The notes under the pieces are model-generated. The model did no database searches. It had not been told where the DNA came from and was given only the letters and a program-made list of their open reading frames with translations. Below are positions 1 to 9,524 of a stretch of 64,000 bases of DNA, one piece after another. Location: positions 248,001-312,000 of the forward strand of contig NZ_CP054056.1 in the NCBI RefSeq assembly GCF_013283855.1. The letters are read 5' to 3'. The stretch is from Aquiluna borgnonia. Lineage in GTDB: Bacteria; Actinomycetota; Actinomycetes; Actinomycetales; Microbacteriaceae. The first letter of the stretch is position 1, and each line of letters opens with the position of its first letter. Both the position numbers and the translations under genes were made by a program.

Positions 1-1
1 T

Positions 2-220
2 GTTTCACCGACGCCAACTCCCACACCCACACCGACTCCAACCCCCTCGCCAACCCCTGCCCCGACGGCGAGCGTGAAAACCTACACGGTTCAATCCGGT
101 GACACGTTGTGGGGTATCGCGCGAAAGTTTGGTGTCAGTTCAACTGCATTGGCGGAGCTCAATGGCATAAACAACGCCAACTACATTCGAGTTGGCCAGG
201 TCCTGAAGATCCCTAGCTAG
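2..220 (+). CDS. C-terminal part of a LysM-domain cell-wall-binding protein (5' end outside window)
   Basis: The frame is open from the window edge to a TAG at 218-220. It begins with a Pro-Thr linker of alternating TP pairs and ends in one LysM module of about 45 residues ([17 protein letters not shown], then LAELNGI and VGQVLKIP). LysM modules bind peptidoglycan or chitin-like glycans, and the TP-rich spacer is typical of secreted or surface-anchored wall proteins. What the N-terminal part does (hydrolase, transglycosylase or other) cannot be seen. The stop overlaps the convergent galE end by 8 bases. Confidence 0.85.
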   Translation, partial: VSPTPTPTPTPTPTPSPTPAPTASVKTYTVQSGDTLWGIARKFGVSSTALAELNGINNANYIRVGQVLKIPS

Positions 221-1163
221 CGTCCCAAGCAGACTGAACAATTTCCTCGAGTCCAAATTTGGTTGTGAATCCCAGAGTCTGCTCGATGCGCGTGACGTTA
301 GCCACCAGCCTTGGCGGGTCTCCCGCGCGACGGCCCTGAACATCCCATGCAAAGTTTTCCCCGCTGGCCTTCCGGAGAGCTTGCAGAACCTCAAACACGG
401 AGGCTCCATTTCCGGTCCCGACATTGAAGGTGTCAAAGGGACGCTGCTCTTGGTCTAGGTAGGCGACGGCGCGAATGTGTGCCTCGGCTAGATCCGCTAC
501 GTGGACATAGTCTCGTATGCAGCTGCCGTCTGGAGTTTCGTAATCAGCACCAAACACTTTGGGTGCCTCAGAGTTCTTCAAAGCCCTTATGGCAATTGGA
601 ATCAAGTTCAGTGCTGCAGTGTCATTTAGCTCTTTGGTTGCGGTGCCGGCAACGTTGAAGTAGCGCAGGTTGACACCCTTGAGTCCCCAGACCTGGGCAT
701 TTTTGACCATCCACTCTCCGATGAGTTTGGTCTGACCGTAGGGGTTAATCGGTTTTGGAGACTCGTCTTCGGAAACACTCTCCACATCCGGCATACCGTA
801 GGTTGCGGCAGAGGATGAGAAAACCAAAGACTTCAAGTTAGTTGCCCGCATGGCGAGTAACAAATTTCCAAGGCCGCCGAGATTATCCAGGAAGTAGCCC
901 TCTGGCTGCTGCACCGATTCCCCCACCTGCTTGCGGGCTGCAAGGTGGATTACGGCATCAAAATTTTCACTCTTCATCAGGCTTATCAGCTCGCCCTGCG
1001 CCCCTGGAGAGGCCAGATCAAGTTCAATCAGCGGGCAGTTGATCCGATTGGAGACCCCGGTTGACAGGTTATCGATGGCTACTGTGCTGTGGCCGGCTGC
1101 TTGCGCTGCCCTGATGACGTGAGAGCCGATGTAGCCTGCGCCGCCCGTAACCAAAAGTTTCAT
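213..1163 (-). CDS. galE: UDP-glucose 4-epimerase (GalE-type extended SDR)
   Basis: The product has 316 residues. It has an N-terminal Rossmann motif TGGAGYIG (residues 6-13), the active-site SSSAATYG segment near 116-123 and the catalytic YxxxK pair Tyr142/Lys146. It interconverts UDP-glucose and UDP-galactose for cell-surface glycans. Length and motifs fit full-length GalE; a related UDP-sugar epimerase is the main alternative. The ATG start has no Shine-Dalgarno sequence but lies 6 nt after a TAGCCT -10-like element, so the mRNA is probably leaderless. It stands divergent from whiB2. Confidence 0.9.
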   Translation of the reverse strand: MKLLVTGGAGYIGSHVIRAAQAAGHSTVAIDNLSTGVSNRINCPLIELDLASPGAQGELISLMKSENFDAVIHLAARKQVGESVQQPEGYFLDNLGGLGNLLLAMRATNLKSLVFSSSAATYGMPDVESVSEDESPKPINPYGQTKLIGEWMVKNAQVWGLKGVNLRYFNVAGTATKELNDTAALNLIPIAIRALKNSEAPKVFGADYETPDGSCIRDYVHVADLAEAHIRAVAYLDQEQRPFDTFNVGTGNGASVFEVLQALRKASGENFAWDVQGRRAGDPPRLVANVTRIEQTLGFTTKFGLEEIVQSAWDAS

Positions 1164-1169
1164 GTGTTA

Positions 1170-1175
1170 AGGCTA
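1170..1175 (-). promoter_or_regulatory. -10 element of a probable leaderless galE promoter
   Basis: TAGCCT on the minus strand ends exactly 6 nt before the galE ATG, so transcription should begin at or next to the start codon. No clear -35 hexamer. Confidence 0.5.
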
Positions 1176-1221
1176 CCTTGAAGGTTTATTAACAATTTGA
1201 CTCAGCGGTAAAAACTCGGAC

Positions 1222-1253
1222 TTGACACGGGCATAATTACAACGCTGTAATTA
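1222..1253 (+). promoter_or_regulatory. whiB2 promoter with overlapping 20-bp palindromic operator
   Basis: A perfect -35 TTGACA (1222-1227) is followed 18 nt later by TGTAAT (1246-1251), a one-mismatch -10. A perfect inverted repeat TAATTACA-ACGC-TGTAATTA (1234-1253) fills the spacer and covers the -10. This is the usual geometry for a repressor site. The binding protein is unknown. Confidence 0.65.
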
Positions 1254-1288
1254 CAGCAATGAGTTTCACAAGATAAGGGGTCCAAGGC

Positions 1289-1594
1289 ATGGAACAACGC
1301 AGTCAGGTGCCTGCCAACTGGTTCGTAGATGTGCTCAAGCTGGGGGTAGCTGGAGCTTATTCAGAAGGTGAGTCGGACCCCCTAGCTTGGCAAGAGGATG
1401 CACTTTGCTCCCAGACCGACCCCGAGGCATTTTTCCCTGAAAAGGGTGGCTCCACCCGAGACGCCAAGCGAATTTGCGCTCAGTGCACCGTGAAGAGTGA
1501 GTGCCTGGAGTACGCGCTCAAGAACGATGAGCGCTTTGGGATTTGGGGTGGCCTGAGCGAGCGCGAGCGTCGCCGTCTGCGCAGGCGCGCTTAG
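1289..1594 (+). CDS. whiB2: WhiB2/WhmD-type iron-sulfur transcriptional regulator
   Basis: The product has 101 residues and four cysteines, Cys40, Cys63, Cys66 and Cys72, in the WhiB spacing that ligates a 4Fe-4S cluster. The GIWGG turn and the basic tail RERRRLRRRA contact DNA or the sigma factor. The segment DALCSQTDPEAFFPEKGGSTRDAKRIC is characteristic of the WhiB2/WhmD subclass, which is essential for septation in mycobacteria and sporulation in Streptomyces. Its position next to manB, ahcY and mtrAB matches the Rv3260c region. Expression is probably controlled by the palindrome over its promoter. Confidence 0.92.
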   Translation: MEQRSQVPANWFVDVLKLGVAGAYSEGESDPLAWQEDALCSQTDPEAFFPEKGGSTRDAKRICAQCTVKSECLEYALKNDERFGIWGGLSERERRRLRRRA

Positions 1595-1600
1595 TCCACC

Positions 1601-4198
1601 GTGGCCTCGCTCTCAGTAGCGGCCATCGTCGTTTCCCACGGCAAAGCCGAGTATCTAGCTCAATCGCTTGAGGCTCTTGCTGTTCAAACCCACCCACTCG
1701 AGCAGGTGGTCGTTGTCGAAACCGCAGCCGATGCCGAATGCCTCGAGCTGGCTAGTTCATTTGGATTTTCTGCCATTTCTCCCGGTGATTTACGTTTGGG
1801 AGAGGCAATCAACTCCGGCATCGCTAGTTTGAGAAGCACGCCGGGTTGGATTTGGATCATTCATGACGACGCAATTGCCGAACCCGACGCCCTCACCAAT
1901 TTGGCCAGAGCCGCTGAGGTCTCGCCCTCCGTTGCGCTGATTGGACCAAAGCTTCTCGAACTTGATAATCCGATTCAAATCCAACAGATGGGGCTAACCG
2001 CCACAAAGACCGGAAAGCCATTTCTGCTGGTCCAAAAGGAATACGACCAGGGTCAGCATGATCGCGCTGGTGACACCCTGTCTGTTTCAACCGCTGGGAT
2101 GTTGGTTTCGCTCGGGGTGTGGCAACAACTCGGAGGGCTGGATGATGACAGTCCGGTGCTGGCTCAAGACCTGGAGCTCGGTCTACGAGCAAGGGCTGCT
2201 GGGTATCGGGTTATCGTTGAGGCAACAGCGAGAGTCAAACACGCGGGACTAAGTCTTAGGGGAAAACGCCCCAGGAGGTGGCTTGGTGGCTCTGTCCAGC
2301 AGGCGCTCTCCAAGGCTCACATCCACACCGCTTTACTGCTGCTTCCCACTTGGCTATTGGCTCCCCTGATCCTGTTTATGCCGGCTCTGGTTGTGGCCTC
2401 GGCTCCCGTGCACATCTTGAGAAAGCAACCCGGTCGCATTCTTGGGCAGCTGTTGGGGTGGCTCTGGACTTGGGGCACTTTGCCTGCTCGTCTTCAGGCC
2501 AGATCTCGCTTCAAAAAAGACGGCGATACCAAATCACTGCGGAGCCTGATGGCCACCCCCAAGCAGATTCGCTCTAGAAGGCGAGCGAGCCTGGAGTTTG
2601 AATCCCCGGAAGCCAATGAATCTTTGCCAGGGCTATTCAGAAGCGGTGCAATCTGGTGGGCATTGGTCCCGCTGCTGCTCTCCTACAGATTCTTTCCCTC
2701 CGGCACACTCGTGTCCGGTGGGTACCCTGCAATGGGTCAGGACCTAGCCTCGGTCTATGACGCAGTCTCGCTTTCCAAATTACCCGCTCTGGACGGGCTG
2801 GAGTTCCCTTCTGACCCAGCGGCATGGTTCGCACTTTTCATGGCTGCGCTGTCTCCCGCGAATCCGTCATTGGGTTTCGCCTGGGCTGTTTTCCTAGCCT
2901 TGCCGATTGCTTTTCTTGGCGCTTGGCAATTCGGAAAACTGTTCATCGCTAAGCCCTGGGTAATCTCACTGATTGCCCTTGGTTACTCGCTAAGCCCGCA
3001 GCTCTTAGCACTTCAGCAGCAGTTCCTTTACCTTGAGCTTCTCGCTTCGGCGATAGTGCCTTGGGTGCTTTATTTTCAGGCTCAGGTGGCCACATCGTTT
3101 TCTGCCGCTCGAGCTTGGCGCTGGCTTGGGTTGGCGGGACTTTCGGCTGCTGTGCTCTACACCCTGTCTCCTGTGAGTTTTGGTTTTGCGGTCCTAACCT
3201 CACTGCTCTTCGGCCTTGCGCACCCCAGGCGCTTGGGTATTTTGATTTGGATGGCTCTACCTGGGCTTGCCCTTGGTTGGCCATGGGCATTGCACGCAGT
3301 TGAGGTTGGAGACCTAAGCCTGTTAGCTGAGTCATCAGTCTTTAGCTCAGGTGGGGCCAGCGATGTTTTGACCGACGCGATTGTGCTGGGACTGCTGCTG
3401 ATCCCAGCAGCTTTGTCTTGGATAAAGGCCCCCATCCGAAAGGCTTTGCCCCTCTGGGTAGCGATTTTGGCGGCACTGGCAATTGGGCTGATTCCAATGG
3501 CTCAAGTGACTGAGCTATCAATGATTCTTTCGCTTCTGCCACTTCTGGTCTTGGCTGGAATGGCGCTTTCAGCGATTGGTAGCAGAGCAGCTGGCGCCAT
3601 CGCAGGCAGCATTTTGGCCGTGGGGGTCGGATCCAGCGCGGTTCTATTCTCGATTTCGAATCCTGCCAGCGTTGAATTTTCGGCAGAGCGTTTGCTGCCA
3701 GCTTTGGTAACAGCTGCAAGTAATCAAGACCCGAACATTCGTACCCTGGTGATTGACTCCTCAGACGGGTTGAGTGCGGCTTACGTGTGGGGAGCGGGCG
3801 AGACTTTTGAGCGCAGTTCGCTCTTGGCAAGAAATCACCAGGGCTCCACCCAGTTTCGGCAACGAATTGCCGACGCAACGGCCAATTTGGTAGCCGGCAA
3901 CCAAAGTGGCTTTGAGAACGCCTTGAGCGGCCTTCGAATCGATTTTGTTTTACTGCAGGGTGAGCAACCAGAGCTAAAGGTCGCAATCGATTCAATTAGC
4001 TCCTTGCAGCCAGCAGGAGAATCAAATTTCGGGTCGCTGTGGAAGGTTGAAAATTCTTTCCAGGGCGATACCCCTAGCATCGAAACTTACGAACATAAGA
4101 ATCTGCAATTGGCAACTCTCGCTGTCTTTGCGCTCCTAGCCGTTCCAACTCCGGCTGCGATCAGGGGATCTCGTAGGGTCAGAAAGGCGAAGAAATGA
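1601..4198 (+). CDS. Family 2 glycosyltransferase fused to a large multi-pass membrane domain
   Basis: The product has 865 residues. Residues 1-230 form a GT2 (GT-A) domain with AAIVVSHGKAEYLAQSLEAL, an acidic IIHDDA motif near residue 90 for metal/nucleotide-sugar binding, and AQDLELGLRARAAGY as the ED-like catalytic segment. A basic stretch (about 305-335) is followed by many hydrophobic helices and a soluble C-terminal part. It probably moves a sugar onto a lipid or wall polymer at the membrane; donor and acceptor are unknown. The GTG start is 6 nt after whiB2, without a clear Shine-Dalgarno sequence. The DUF5719-type gene downstream overlaps its 3' end by 4 nt, which suggests a shared pathway. 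Confidence 0.82.
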   Translation: MASLSVAAIVVSHGKAEYLAQSLEALAVQTHPLEQVVVVETAADAECLELASSFGFSAISPGDLRLGEAINSGIASLRSTPGWIWIIHDDAIAEPDALTNLARAAEVSPSVALIGPKLLELDNPIQIQQMGLTATKTGKPFLLVQKEYDQGQHDRAGDTLSVSTAGMLVSLGVWQQLGGLDDDSPVLAQDLELGLRARAAGYRVIVEATARVKHAGLSLRGKRPRRWLGGSVQQALSKAHIHTALLLLPTWLLAPLILFMPALVVASAPVHILRKQPGRILGQLLGWLWTWGTLPARLQARSRFKKDGDTKSLRSLMATPKQIRSRRRASLEFESPEANESLPGLFRSGAIWWALVPLLLSYRFFPSGTLVSGGYPAMGQDLASVYDAVSLSKLPALDGLEFPSDPAAWFALFMAALSPANPSLGFAWAVFLALPIAFLGAWQFGKLFIAKPWVISLIALGYSLSPQLLALQQQFLYLELLASAIVPWVLYFQAQVATSFSAARAWRWLGLAGLSAAVLYTLSPVSFGFAVLTSLLFGLAHPRRLGILIWMALPGLALGWPWALHAVEVGDLSLLAESSVFSSGGASDVLTDAIVLGLLLIPAALSWIKAPIRKALPLWVAILAALAIGLIPMAQVTELSMILSLLPLLVLAGMALSAIGSRAAGAIAGSILAVGVGSSAVLFSISNPASVEFSAERLLPALVTAASNQDPNIRTLVIDSSDGLSAAYVWGAGETFERSSLLARNHQGSTQFRQRIADATANLVAGNQSGFENALSGLRIDFVLLQGEQPELKVAIDSISSLQPAGESNFGSLWKVENSFQGDTPSIETYEHKNLQLATLAVFALLAVPTPAAIRGSRRVRKAKK

Positions 4199-5508
4199 GC
4201 CTCTCCCTAAGGATTACAGCATTGGTGATTTCAGCTGCATCCGCGGTTGCCCTGGGTTATCTCAACTATCAAAATCCTGCGCTGGAGAGGCAATTGCAGG
4301 GCGAAGTGATTTTGAGTGCCAGCACTACACCACTGCCTCTTGCTGTTTACTGCCCTGGGCCGCTTGCGGAGCTCGGGGGTAAAGATGGCACTGAGCTAGG
4401 GAATCTTGCGCTAATTGGCAAAGCAAAAGTTTGGGGCGCAGGCGCCCAGTTCCCCGAGGCGGTGCCAGTAGAGATTGAACTGGGCCTTCCTCTAAATCTA
4501 AGCTCCACGGACCAAACGACTTTGGCCCTGAGTGTTTTGCAGACCCAATCCGTAACTAGGCCGAGGATGACTGGCCTTAGTTCCGCCTATTGCAGTCAGC
4601 CTCAGACCAGCGGTTACTTTGCCAACGGCATGGCCTCGCTCGGTCGAGAGTCAATTCTTCACCTGGCAAATCCTGGCAGCTCCGAAGTGCAAATAACCCT
4701 GTCGATATTCCTTCCATCCGAGACTAGGTCGCAGATTGTCACTTTGGCACCGGGCGAGGACTCACAAATTTCTTTGGCGGCGCTAGCGGATGCGGAACCC
4801 AATTTTGGTCTGGGCTTCCTGACCAACGGACCGGGCATTTCGGCTTACTTGCAGAACCGGACGTCCAGCGGCCTAAATGCCACCGGAGTCGAGTTGGTAG
4901 CCCCCACCGCTGTTGCCTCCAGCCTTTTCATACCGGGCTTTAGGGTGTTTGAAAACCAATTTGAGAAACCTCAGCTTTCAGTTCTCAATCCCGGCTCAGA
5001 AGATGCCACCGCTCGGGTTATTTTTCACGGAGTTGGCAACAGCTCGGATGTCCTTGAACTGCAACTGCCTGCTGGTCAGTTGACCAATTTGGAATTAGAC
5101 CTTGTTGCGGGCGAATACTTCGTCGAGTTGAGCGCCGATGCCGAAATTGCCGCCTCGATATGGTCTCAACTTTTGGCCCAGCGCTTGGACTTCGCCTGGC
5201 TCAACCCGATGAGTGAATTTACTGATGCCATTCTTCTTGCAGTGCCGGAGCTAGAGACCGATTTGATTCTTGCAAACACAAATCTTGATCCGATAAACCT
5301 TTCGGTTTTGAATTCCGGGCAGTATCAAAGCGTGACGGTGCCTGCACTGTCCAACGCTCGAGTTTCTGTATTGCCCGGTGAGGTTCTAATCCAGGGCGAG
5401 GGGGCATTTTCGGCGACTCTGCAACTGGTTTCTGACCGGGGCTTTACTGTGTTGGCGCCAGCAGAAAACCTTAACCTGGGTTCAAATTTGGAGATTGCAG
5501 TTCGCTAG
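4195..5508 (+). CDS. DUF5719-type exported protein, partner of the GT2 membrane protein
   Basis: The product has 437 residues. An N-terminal hydrophobic segment (about 5-24) acts as signal or anchor, and the rest is extracytoplasmic with beta-rich, Ser/Thr/Asn-rich sequence and few charges. I recognise it as DUF5719-like mainly from its place between the glycosyltransferase and manB, where actinobacteria carry such a gene. The ATGA overlap with the glycosyltransferase implies translational coupling. It has no recognisable catalytic motif, so a structural or scaffolding role in surface polysaccharide synthesis is only a guess. Its stop overlaps the convergent neighbour's stop by 4 nt. Confidence 0.6.
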   Translation: MSLSLRITALVISAASAVALGYLNYQNPALERQLQGEVILSASTTPLPLAVYCPGPLAELGGKDGTELGNLALIGKAKVWGAGAQFPEAVPVEIELGLPLNLSSTDQTTLALSVLQTQSVTRPRMTGLSSAYCSQPQTSGYFANGMASLGRESILHLANPGSSEVQITLSIFLPSETRSQIVTLAPGEDSQISLAALADAEPNFGLGFLTNGPGISAYLQNRTSSGLNATGVELVAPTAVASSLFIPGFRVFENQFEKPQLSVLNPGSEDATARVIFHGVGNSSDVLELQLPAGQLTNLELDLVAGEYFVELSADAEIAASIWSQLLAQRLDFAWLNPMSEFTDAILLAVPELETDLILANTNLDPINLSVLNSGQYQSVTVPALSNARVSVLPGEVLIQGEGAFSATLQLVSDRGFTVLAPAENLNLGSNLEIAVR

Positions 5509-5897
5509 TGCGGGTGGAGCAGGTCCCAGGGGTCCTTATCAATTAGGTGAGCTGCTGCAGAGAACACCGCGTGTTCAATGTGCATGCGTGGATCTGGAAG
5601 GCGCTGCTTGCCAAATCTTTCAATAGGAATTCGGTAGAGCGTGATGGTCATGGAGGCTTTCTTGGCGCTCCAGCGCTTCACCGGTTCACCCTCGATAATC
5701 GCGGGCACGTCCTGGATCTGCCAGTTGAGTTTTTCAAAATCCTGCGGATAGGTTTCCCTCAGGTACTCGCAGGTGTCAGAAACCACGCTTTCGAAAAAGC
5801 CCTGTCGAGCTAGGCCGTGGTGAAACAGCTTGCTGGGGATGGGCCTTCGAAGGCCACGACCGTGGCGGTCGCGATGTGCTGCTGAGAAGGAACCCAT
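5505..5897 (-). CDS. Rv3259-like protein of the zincin-like metallopeptidase family, lacking HExxH
   Basis: The product has 130 residues. The pattern RHGRGLRRPIPS near the N-terminus, then QDVPAI and LYRIPIERF, matches the small family annotated as metallopeptidase (PF06262-like, Rv3259 in M. tuberculosis). The zinc motif HExxH is absent: the place where it is expected reads HIEHAVFSAAAHL, so catalysis is doubtful. It lies divergent from manB in the conserved whiB2-manB cluster. The ATG has no Shine-Dalgarno sequence but follows TACAAT by 6 nt, suggesting a leaderless transcript. Confidence 0.6.
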   Translation of the reverse strand: MGSFSAAHRDRHGRGLRRPIPSKLFHHGLARQGFFESVVSDTCEYLRETYPQDFEKLNWQIQDVPAIIEGEPVKRWSAKKASMTITLYRIPIERFGKQRLPDPRMHIEHAVFSAAAHLIDKDPWDLLHPH

Positions 5898-5903
5898 GTG
5901 GTC

Positions 5904-5909
5904 ATTGTA
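5904..5909 (-). promoter_or_regulatory. -10 element of a probable leaderless promoter for the Rv3259-like gene
   Basis: TACAAT on the minus strand, 6 nt (gaccac) before the ATG at 5897. It has five of six bases of the TATAAT consensus. Confidence 0.5.
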
Positions 5910-5947
5910 TTCTTGGCAGGCTAAAGCAAACTCAGGGGCTGGATTCA

Positions 5948-7345
5948 GTGATCAAATTTGAAGATTTCGTCAAGAGCTACGACGTCCGTGGACTCGTCGG
6001 AAGCCAGCTAACTCCCGAGGTGATTCGAGCTTTTGGGGCCGCCTTTTGCGATGTGCTTGAGCTCGAGGGCAAAGAATTTGTAATTGGCCACGACATGCGG
6101 GAAAGCTCAGAGAGTTTCGCCGAGGCCTTTGCCGAGGGAGCAGGCCTTCGCGGTGCCAACGCCCTGATGATGGGCCTGTGCTCCACGGACATGACCTACT
6201 TTGCATCGGGCAAGCTAGACGTTGCCTCAGTGATGTTCACTGCGAGTCACAACCCTGCCAGCTACAACGGCATGAAGTTTTCGCGAGCTGGAGCAAAGGG
6301 CATTGGTCTTGATTCCGGACTGGCCCAAATTAGAGATGCGGCCAAGGAGTATTTCGCCGATGGCATTCAAGCGGTTGAAAACCGTGGCTTCTCGAAGGCA
6401 CTTAACCTGACCGTGGAGTATGTCAGCTACCTGAGATCCCTGGTTGACCTAAGCCAGACCAGACGGTTGAAAATTGTGGTCGATGCTGCCAATGGCATGG
6501 GCGGATTTACCGTTCCCTTGGTGCTGCAGGATGCTGCGGGACTTGAGGCGCTAAACCTGGCGATCGTTCCGCTCTATTTTGAACTTGACGGAAGTTTTCC
6601 AAACCATGAGGCCAATCCGCTTCAGGTCGAAAACCTCAGAGACCTCCAGCAGGCGGTTGTTCAGCACGGTGCGGACTTGGGGCTGGCTTTTGACGGAGAT
6701 GCCGATCGCTGCTTTGCGGTAGATGAAAAAGGTGGGCTGGTCAGCCCATCCGCACTCTCTGCCATTGTTTCGGTCCGTGAGATCGACCGGGTGAGGGCGC
6801 TAGGGGAAACCGACATAACGGTGCTTCACAACCTGCTCACCTCGAGAGTCGTTGAGGAGCGCATCGCGGCCGCTGGGGCGAAGCCGGTTCGGACCAAGGT
6901 TGGACACTCCCTGATCAAAGAGCAGATGGCAGCAACCGGTGCGGTTTTTGGCGGAGAGCACTCTGCCCACTATTACTTCCGCGACTTCTGGGGTGCCGAC
7001 AACGGCATGCTGGCGGCGCTTCACCTGATCAGTGAACTAGGCGCATTCGACGGAGCCATGAGTGAGCTTTCCGCCGCTTTCACGCCCTATTTTTCCTCCG
7101 GGGAGATCAACTCAACCGTCTCGGATGTTCCCGCTGCGCTGGAGCGCCTTCGCAGAGCGTTCCCTGAGTGCAGCATCGAGGAATACGACGGGCTGACTTT
7201 TAGTTCGACTACTGAAGATTCTTGGTTCTGGTTCAATGTCCGCTCGTCAAACACTGAACCATTGCTTAGACTTAACGCAGAATCCAACCACGAGGCCTTG
7301 ATGGTTGAGATTCGGGATAAAGCAATCCAAATAATTCGAAACTGA
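5948..7345 (+). CDS. manB: Phosphomannomutase/phosphoglucomutase
   Basis: The product has 465 residues and is an alpha-D-phosphohexomutase that interconverts mannose-6-phosphate and mannose-1-phosphate for GDP-mannose and mannosylated glycans. Visible motifs are YDVRG at the N-terminus, the phosphoserine loop [11 protein letters not shown] with Ser100, the metal loop DGDAD (249-253) and the phosphate-binding RSSNTEP near the C-terminus. I chose the GTG at 5948 because it puts FVKSYDVRG at the normal distance from the start and is preceded by AGGGG. An ATG 72 nt upstream would add 24 atypical residues. Confidence 0.9.
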   Translation: MIKFEDFVKSYDVRGLVGSQLTPEVIRAFGAAFCDVLELEGKEFVIGHDMRESSESFAEAFAEGAGLRGANALMMGLCSTDMTYFASGKLDVASVMFTASHNPASYNGMKFSRAGAKGIGLDSGLAQIRDAAKEYFADGIQAVENRGFSKALNLTVEYVSYLRSLVDLSQTRRLKIVVDAANGMGGFTVPLVLQDAAGLEALNLAIVPLYFELDGSFPNHEANPLQVENLRDLQQAVVQHGADLGLAFDGDADRCFAVDEKGGLVSPSALSAIVSVREIDRVRALGETDITVLHNLLTSRVVEERIAAAGAKPVRTKVGHSLIKEQMAATGAVFGGEHSAHYYFRDFWGADNGMLAALHLISELGAFDGAMSELSAAFTPYFSSGEINSTVSDVPAALERLRRAFPECSIEEYDGLTFSSTTEDSWFWFNVRSSNTEPLLRLNAESNHEALMVEIRDKAIQIIRN

Positions 7346-7374
7346 TAGGTTTCGCGAACGAAAGGCCTCGATCG

Positions 7375-8829
7375 ATGTCTCAAACTCTGACTCAAATTGA
7401 CTTTAAAGTTGCCGATTTGGCACTGGCTGAATCTGGCCGTCACCAGATTCGCCTGGCCGAGGCTGAGATGCCCGGCCTGATGGCACTTCGCGAGGAATTC
7501 GGTCCTCGACAGCCTCTCAAGGGCGCTCGCATCGCCGGCTCACTCCACATGACCGTTCAGACCGCGGTTCTGATTGAGACGCTGCGCGCGCTGGGAGCTT
7601 CGGTCCGCTGGGCAAGCTGCAACATCTACTCGACCCAGGACGAGGCAGCCGCGGCCGTTGTGGTTGGTTCGGGAACTGCCGAGAACCCACAGGGCACTCC
7701 AGTCTTTGCTTGGAAGGGCGAGACTCTGGAGGAGTATTGGTGGTGCACCGAGAAGATTTTTGACTTTTCTTCCGAAGGGTTCGACGGCCCAAATCTGATT
7801 TTGGATGACGGCGGCGATGCCACCATGCTGGTCCACAAGGGCGTCGAGTTTGAGGCGGCAGGCTCTGTTCCTCCGGCTGGGGCCGATGACTCCGAGGAGT
7901 ACCGCATTGTGCTGGAGACCCTGCGCGAGTCCCTGAAGCGCGACTCGAGCTACTTCACCCGCGTTGCCCCTGAGATCAAGGGCGTCTCCGAGGAAACCAC
8001 CACAGGAGTGCACCGCCTCTACGACTTTGCAAAAACCGGGAAGCTGCTGTTCCCAGCCATCAACGTAAACGATGCGGTTACCAAGTCGAAGTTCGACAAC
8101 AAGTACGGAATCCGCCACTCGCTTCCAGATGGCCTGAACCGAGCCACCGACGTCCTAATGGGCGGAAAGGTCTGCTTCGTTGCCGGCTACGGTGATGTTG
8201 GTAAGGGTTGCGCCGAGGCGCTTCGCGGTCAGGGCGCTCGCGTCATTGTCTCCGAGATTGACCCAATTTGTGCACTTCAGGCTGCGATGGATGGCTTCCA
8301 GGTAACCACCCTGGAGTCTGTAATCTCTGAGATCGACATCTTCGTGACCTCAACCGGCAACGAGAACATCATTCGCCCCGAGCACGTGCTTCAGATGAAG
8401 AACCTCGCGATTCTGGCCAACGTTGGTCACTTCGACAACGAGATCGACATGGCTGGCATCGCTCGCATCGAAGGCATCGAGAAGATCGAGATCAAGCCTC
8501 AGGTTCACGAGTGGCGCCTGCCAAACGGCCGAGCCGTGCTGATCCTGTCTGAAGGTCGCCTGATGAACCTCGGTAACGCGACTGGTCACCCATCCTTTGT
8601 AATGTCAACCTCCTTCTCCAACCAGGTGCTCGCACAGATCGAGCTGTTCACGAACGTGGAGCACTACCCGCTGGGAGTTCACATCATGCCCAAGGAGCTT
8701 GACGAGAAGGTGGCGCTGCTACACCTTGACGCACTCGGGGTAAAGCTGACTAAACTCTCAGAGCGTCAGGCACGCTACATTGGAGTGCAGGTAGAAGGCC
8801 CATACAAGGTCGATCACTACCGATACTAG
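7375..8829 (+). CDS. ahcY: Adenosylhomocysteinase (S-adenosyl-L-homocysteine hydrolase)
   Basis: The product has 484 residues, full length for the bacterial enzyme with the extra insert. It splits S-adenosylhomocysteine into adenosine and homocysteine, removing the product inhibitor of methyltransferases and feeding MetH, whose gene is also in the window. Diagnostic segments are [15 protein letters not shown], the NAD-binding [36 protein letters not shown], and a C-terminal KVDHYRY tail, which reaches the neighbouring subunit's NAD site. A GAAAGG element precedes the ATG. It sits between manB and mtrA as in Mycobacterium (sahH). Confidence 0.97.
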   Translation: MSQTLTQIDFKVADLALAESGRHQIRLAEAEMPGLMALREEFGPRQPLKGARIAGSLHMTVQTAVLIETLRALGASVRWASCNIYSTQDEAAAAVVVGSGTAENPQGTPVFAWKGETLEEYWWCTEKIFDFSSEGFDGPNLILDDGGDATMLVHKGVEFEAAGSVPPAGADDSEEYRIVLETLRESLKRDSSYFTRVAPEIKGVSEETTTGVHRLYDFAKTGKLLFPAINVNDAVTKSKFDNKYGIRHSLPDGLNRATDVLMGGKVCFVAGYGDVGKGCAEALRGQGARVIVSEIDPICALQAAMDGFQVTTLESVISEIDIFVTSTGNENIIRPEHVLQMKNLAILANVGHFDNEIDMAGIARIEGIEKIEIKPQVHEWRLPNGRAVLILSEGRLMNLGNATGHPSFVMSTSFSNQVLAQIELFTNVEHYPLGVHIMPKELDEKVALLHLDALGVKLTKLSERQARYIGVQVEGPYKVDHYRY

Positions 8830-8843
8830 GGAGAGGATCCGCA

Positions 8844-9524
8844 GTGTCACACAAGATTCTTGTTGTAGATGACGATGATGCACTGCGGGAGATGGTTGGG
8901 CTGGTGCTCTCAGGCGCCGGATACGACCCGGTCTTTGCCGCCGATGGCCTGAGTGCCGTAGAGGTCTTCAAGTCCTCTGAGCCCGAGTTGGTTTTGCTTG
9001 ACATCATGCTTCCTGGGCAATCCGGCATTGAAGTTTGCCGGCAGATTCGCGCCTTGAGCGGCGTCCCGATCATTATGTTGACCGCCAAGAGCGACACCGA
9101 AGATGTTGTGGTTGGGCTTGAGGCCGGAGCGGATGATTACGTGGTCAAGCCGCACAATGGTGCCGAACTGGTCGCTCGCGTGAAAGCCAGGCTGCGCCCA
9201 TTGGGTGGGGACGGTGGAATCATCTCCGTTGGATCGCTCACCATGGATCCCAGGACCTTCGAGGTAAAGCGGGCTGACACGGCACTCTCCCTGACCCCGC
9301 TGGAATTCAAGCTGCTGCACACTCTCGCCTCCAAGCCCAACCAGGTTTTCTCCAGGGAGATGCTTCTGGAGCAGGTTTGGGGATATCAGTACAAGGCAGA
9401 CACTCGACTGGTGAACGTTCACGTCCAGAGACTTCGCTCGAAGGTTGAAGAAGATCCGGAGAACCCAAAGATTGTTATGACAGTCCGCGGTCACGGTTAC
9501 CGGGCGGGTTCTGACTCTCTGTGA
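8844..9524 (+). CDS. mtrA: MtrA, OmpR-family response regulator
   Basis: The product has 226 residues. The receiver domain (1-115) has acidic residues Asp9-Asp12, the phospho-acceptor Asp53 in LLDIMLPG and a conserved Lys in VVKPHN. The C-terminal winged helix (about 130-226) ends in MTVRGHGYRAG. MtrA controls cell-wall hydrolases, division and replication-linked genes in actinobacteria. The GTG start follows GGAGAGG. Its stop overlaps the mtrB GTG start (GTGA), so kinase and regulator are translationally coupled. Confidence 0.96.
   Translation: MSHKILVVDDDDALREMVGLVLSGAGYDPVFAADGLSAVEVFKSSEPELVLLDIMLPGQSGIEVCRQIRALSGVPIIMLTAKSDTEDVVVGLEAGADDYVVKPHNGAELVARVKARLRPLGGDGGIISVGSLTMDPRTFEVKRADTALSLTPLEFKLLHTLASKPNQVFSREMLLEQVWGYQYKADTRLVNVHVQRLRSKVEEDPENPKIVMTVRGHGYRAGSDSL

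Noticed and set aside
2-110. Pro-Thr codon repeat as a tandem repeat or CRISPR-like element
   Set aside because: It encodes a TP-rich linker in frame with the LysM domain; no spacers or conserved repeat unit exist.
3342-3995. 217-residue frame on the minus strand within the GT2 membrane protein gene
   Set aside because: Arg/Pro/Ser-rich low-complexity sequence typical of a shadow frame. The plus strand has a clear protein with domains and helices.
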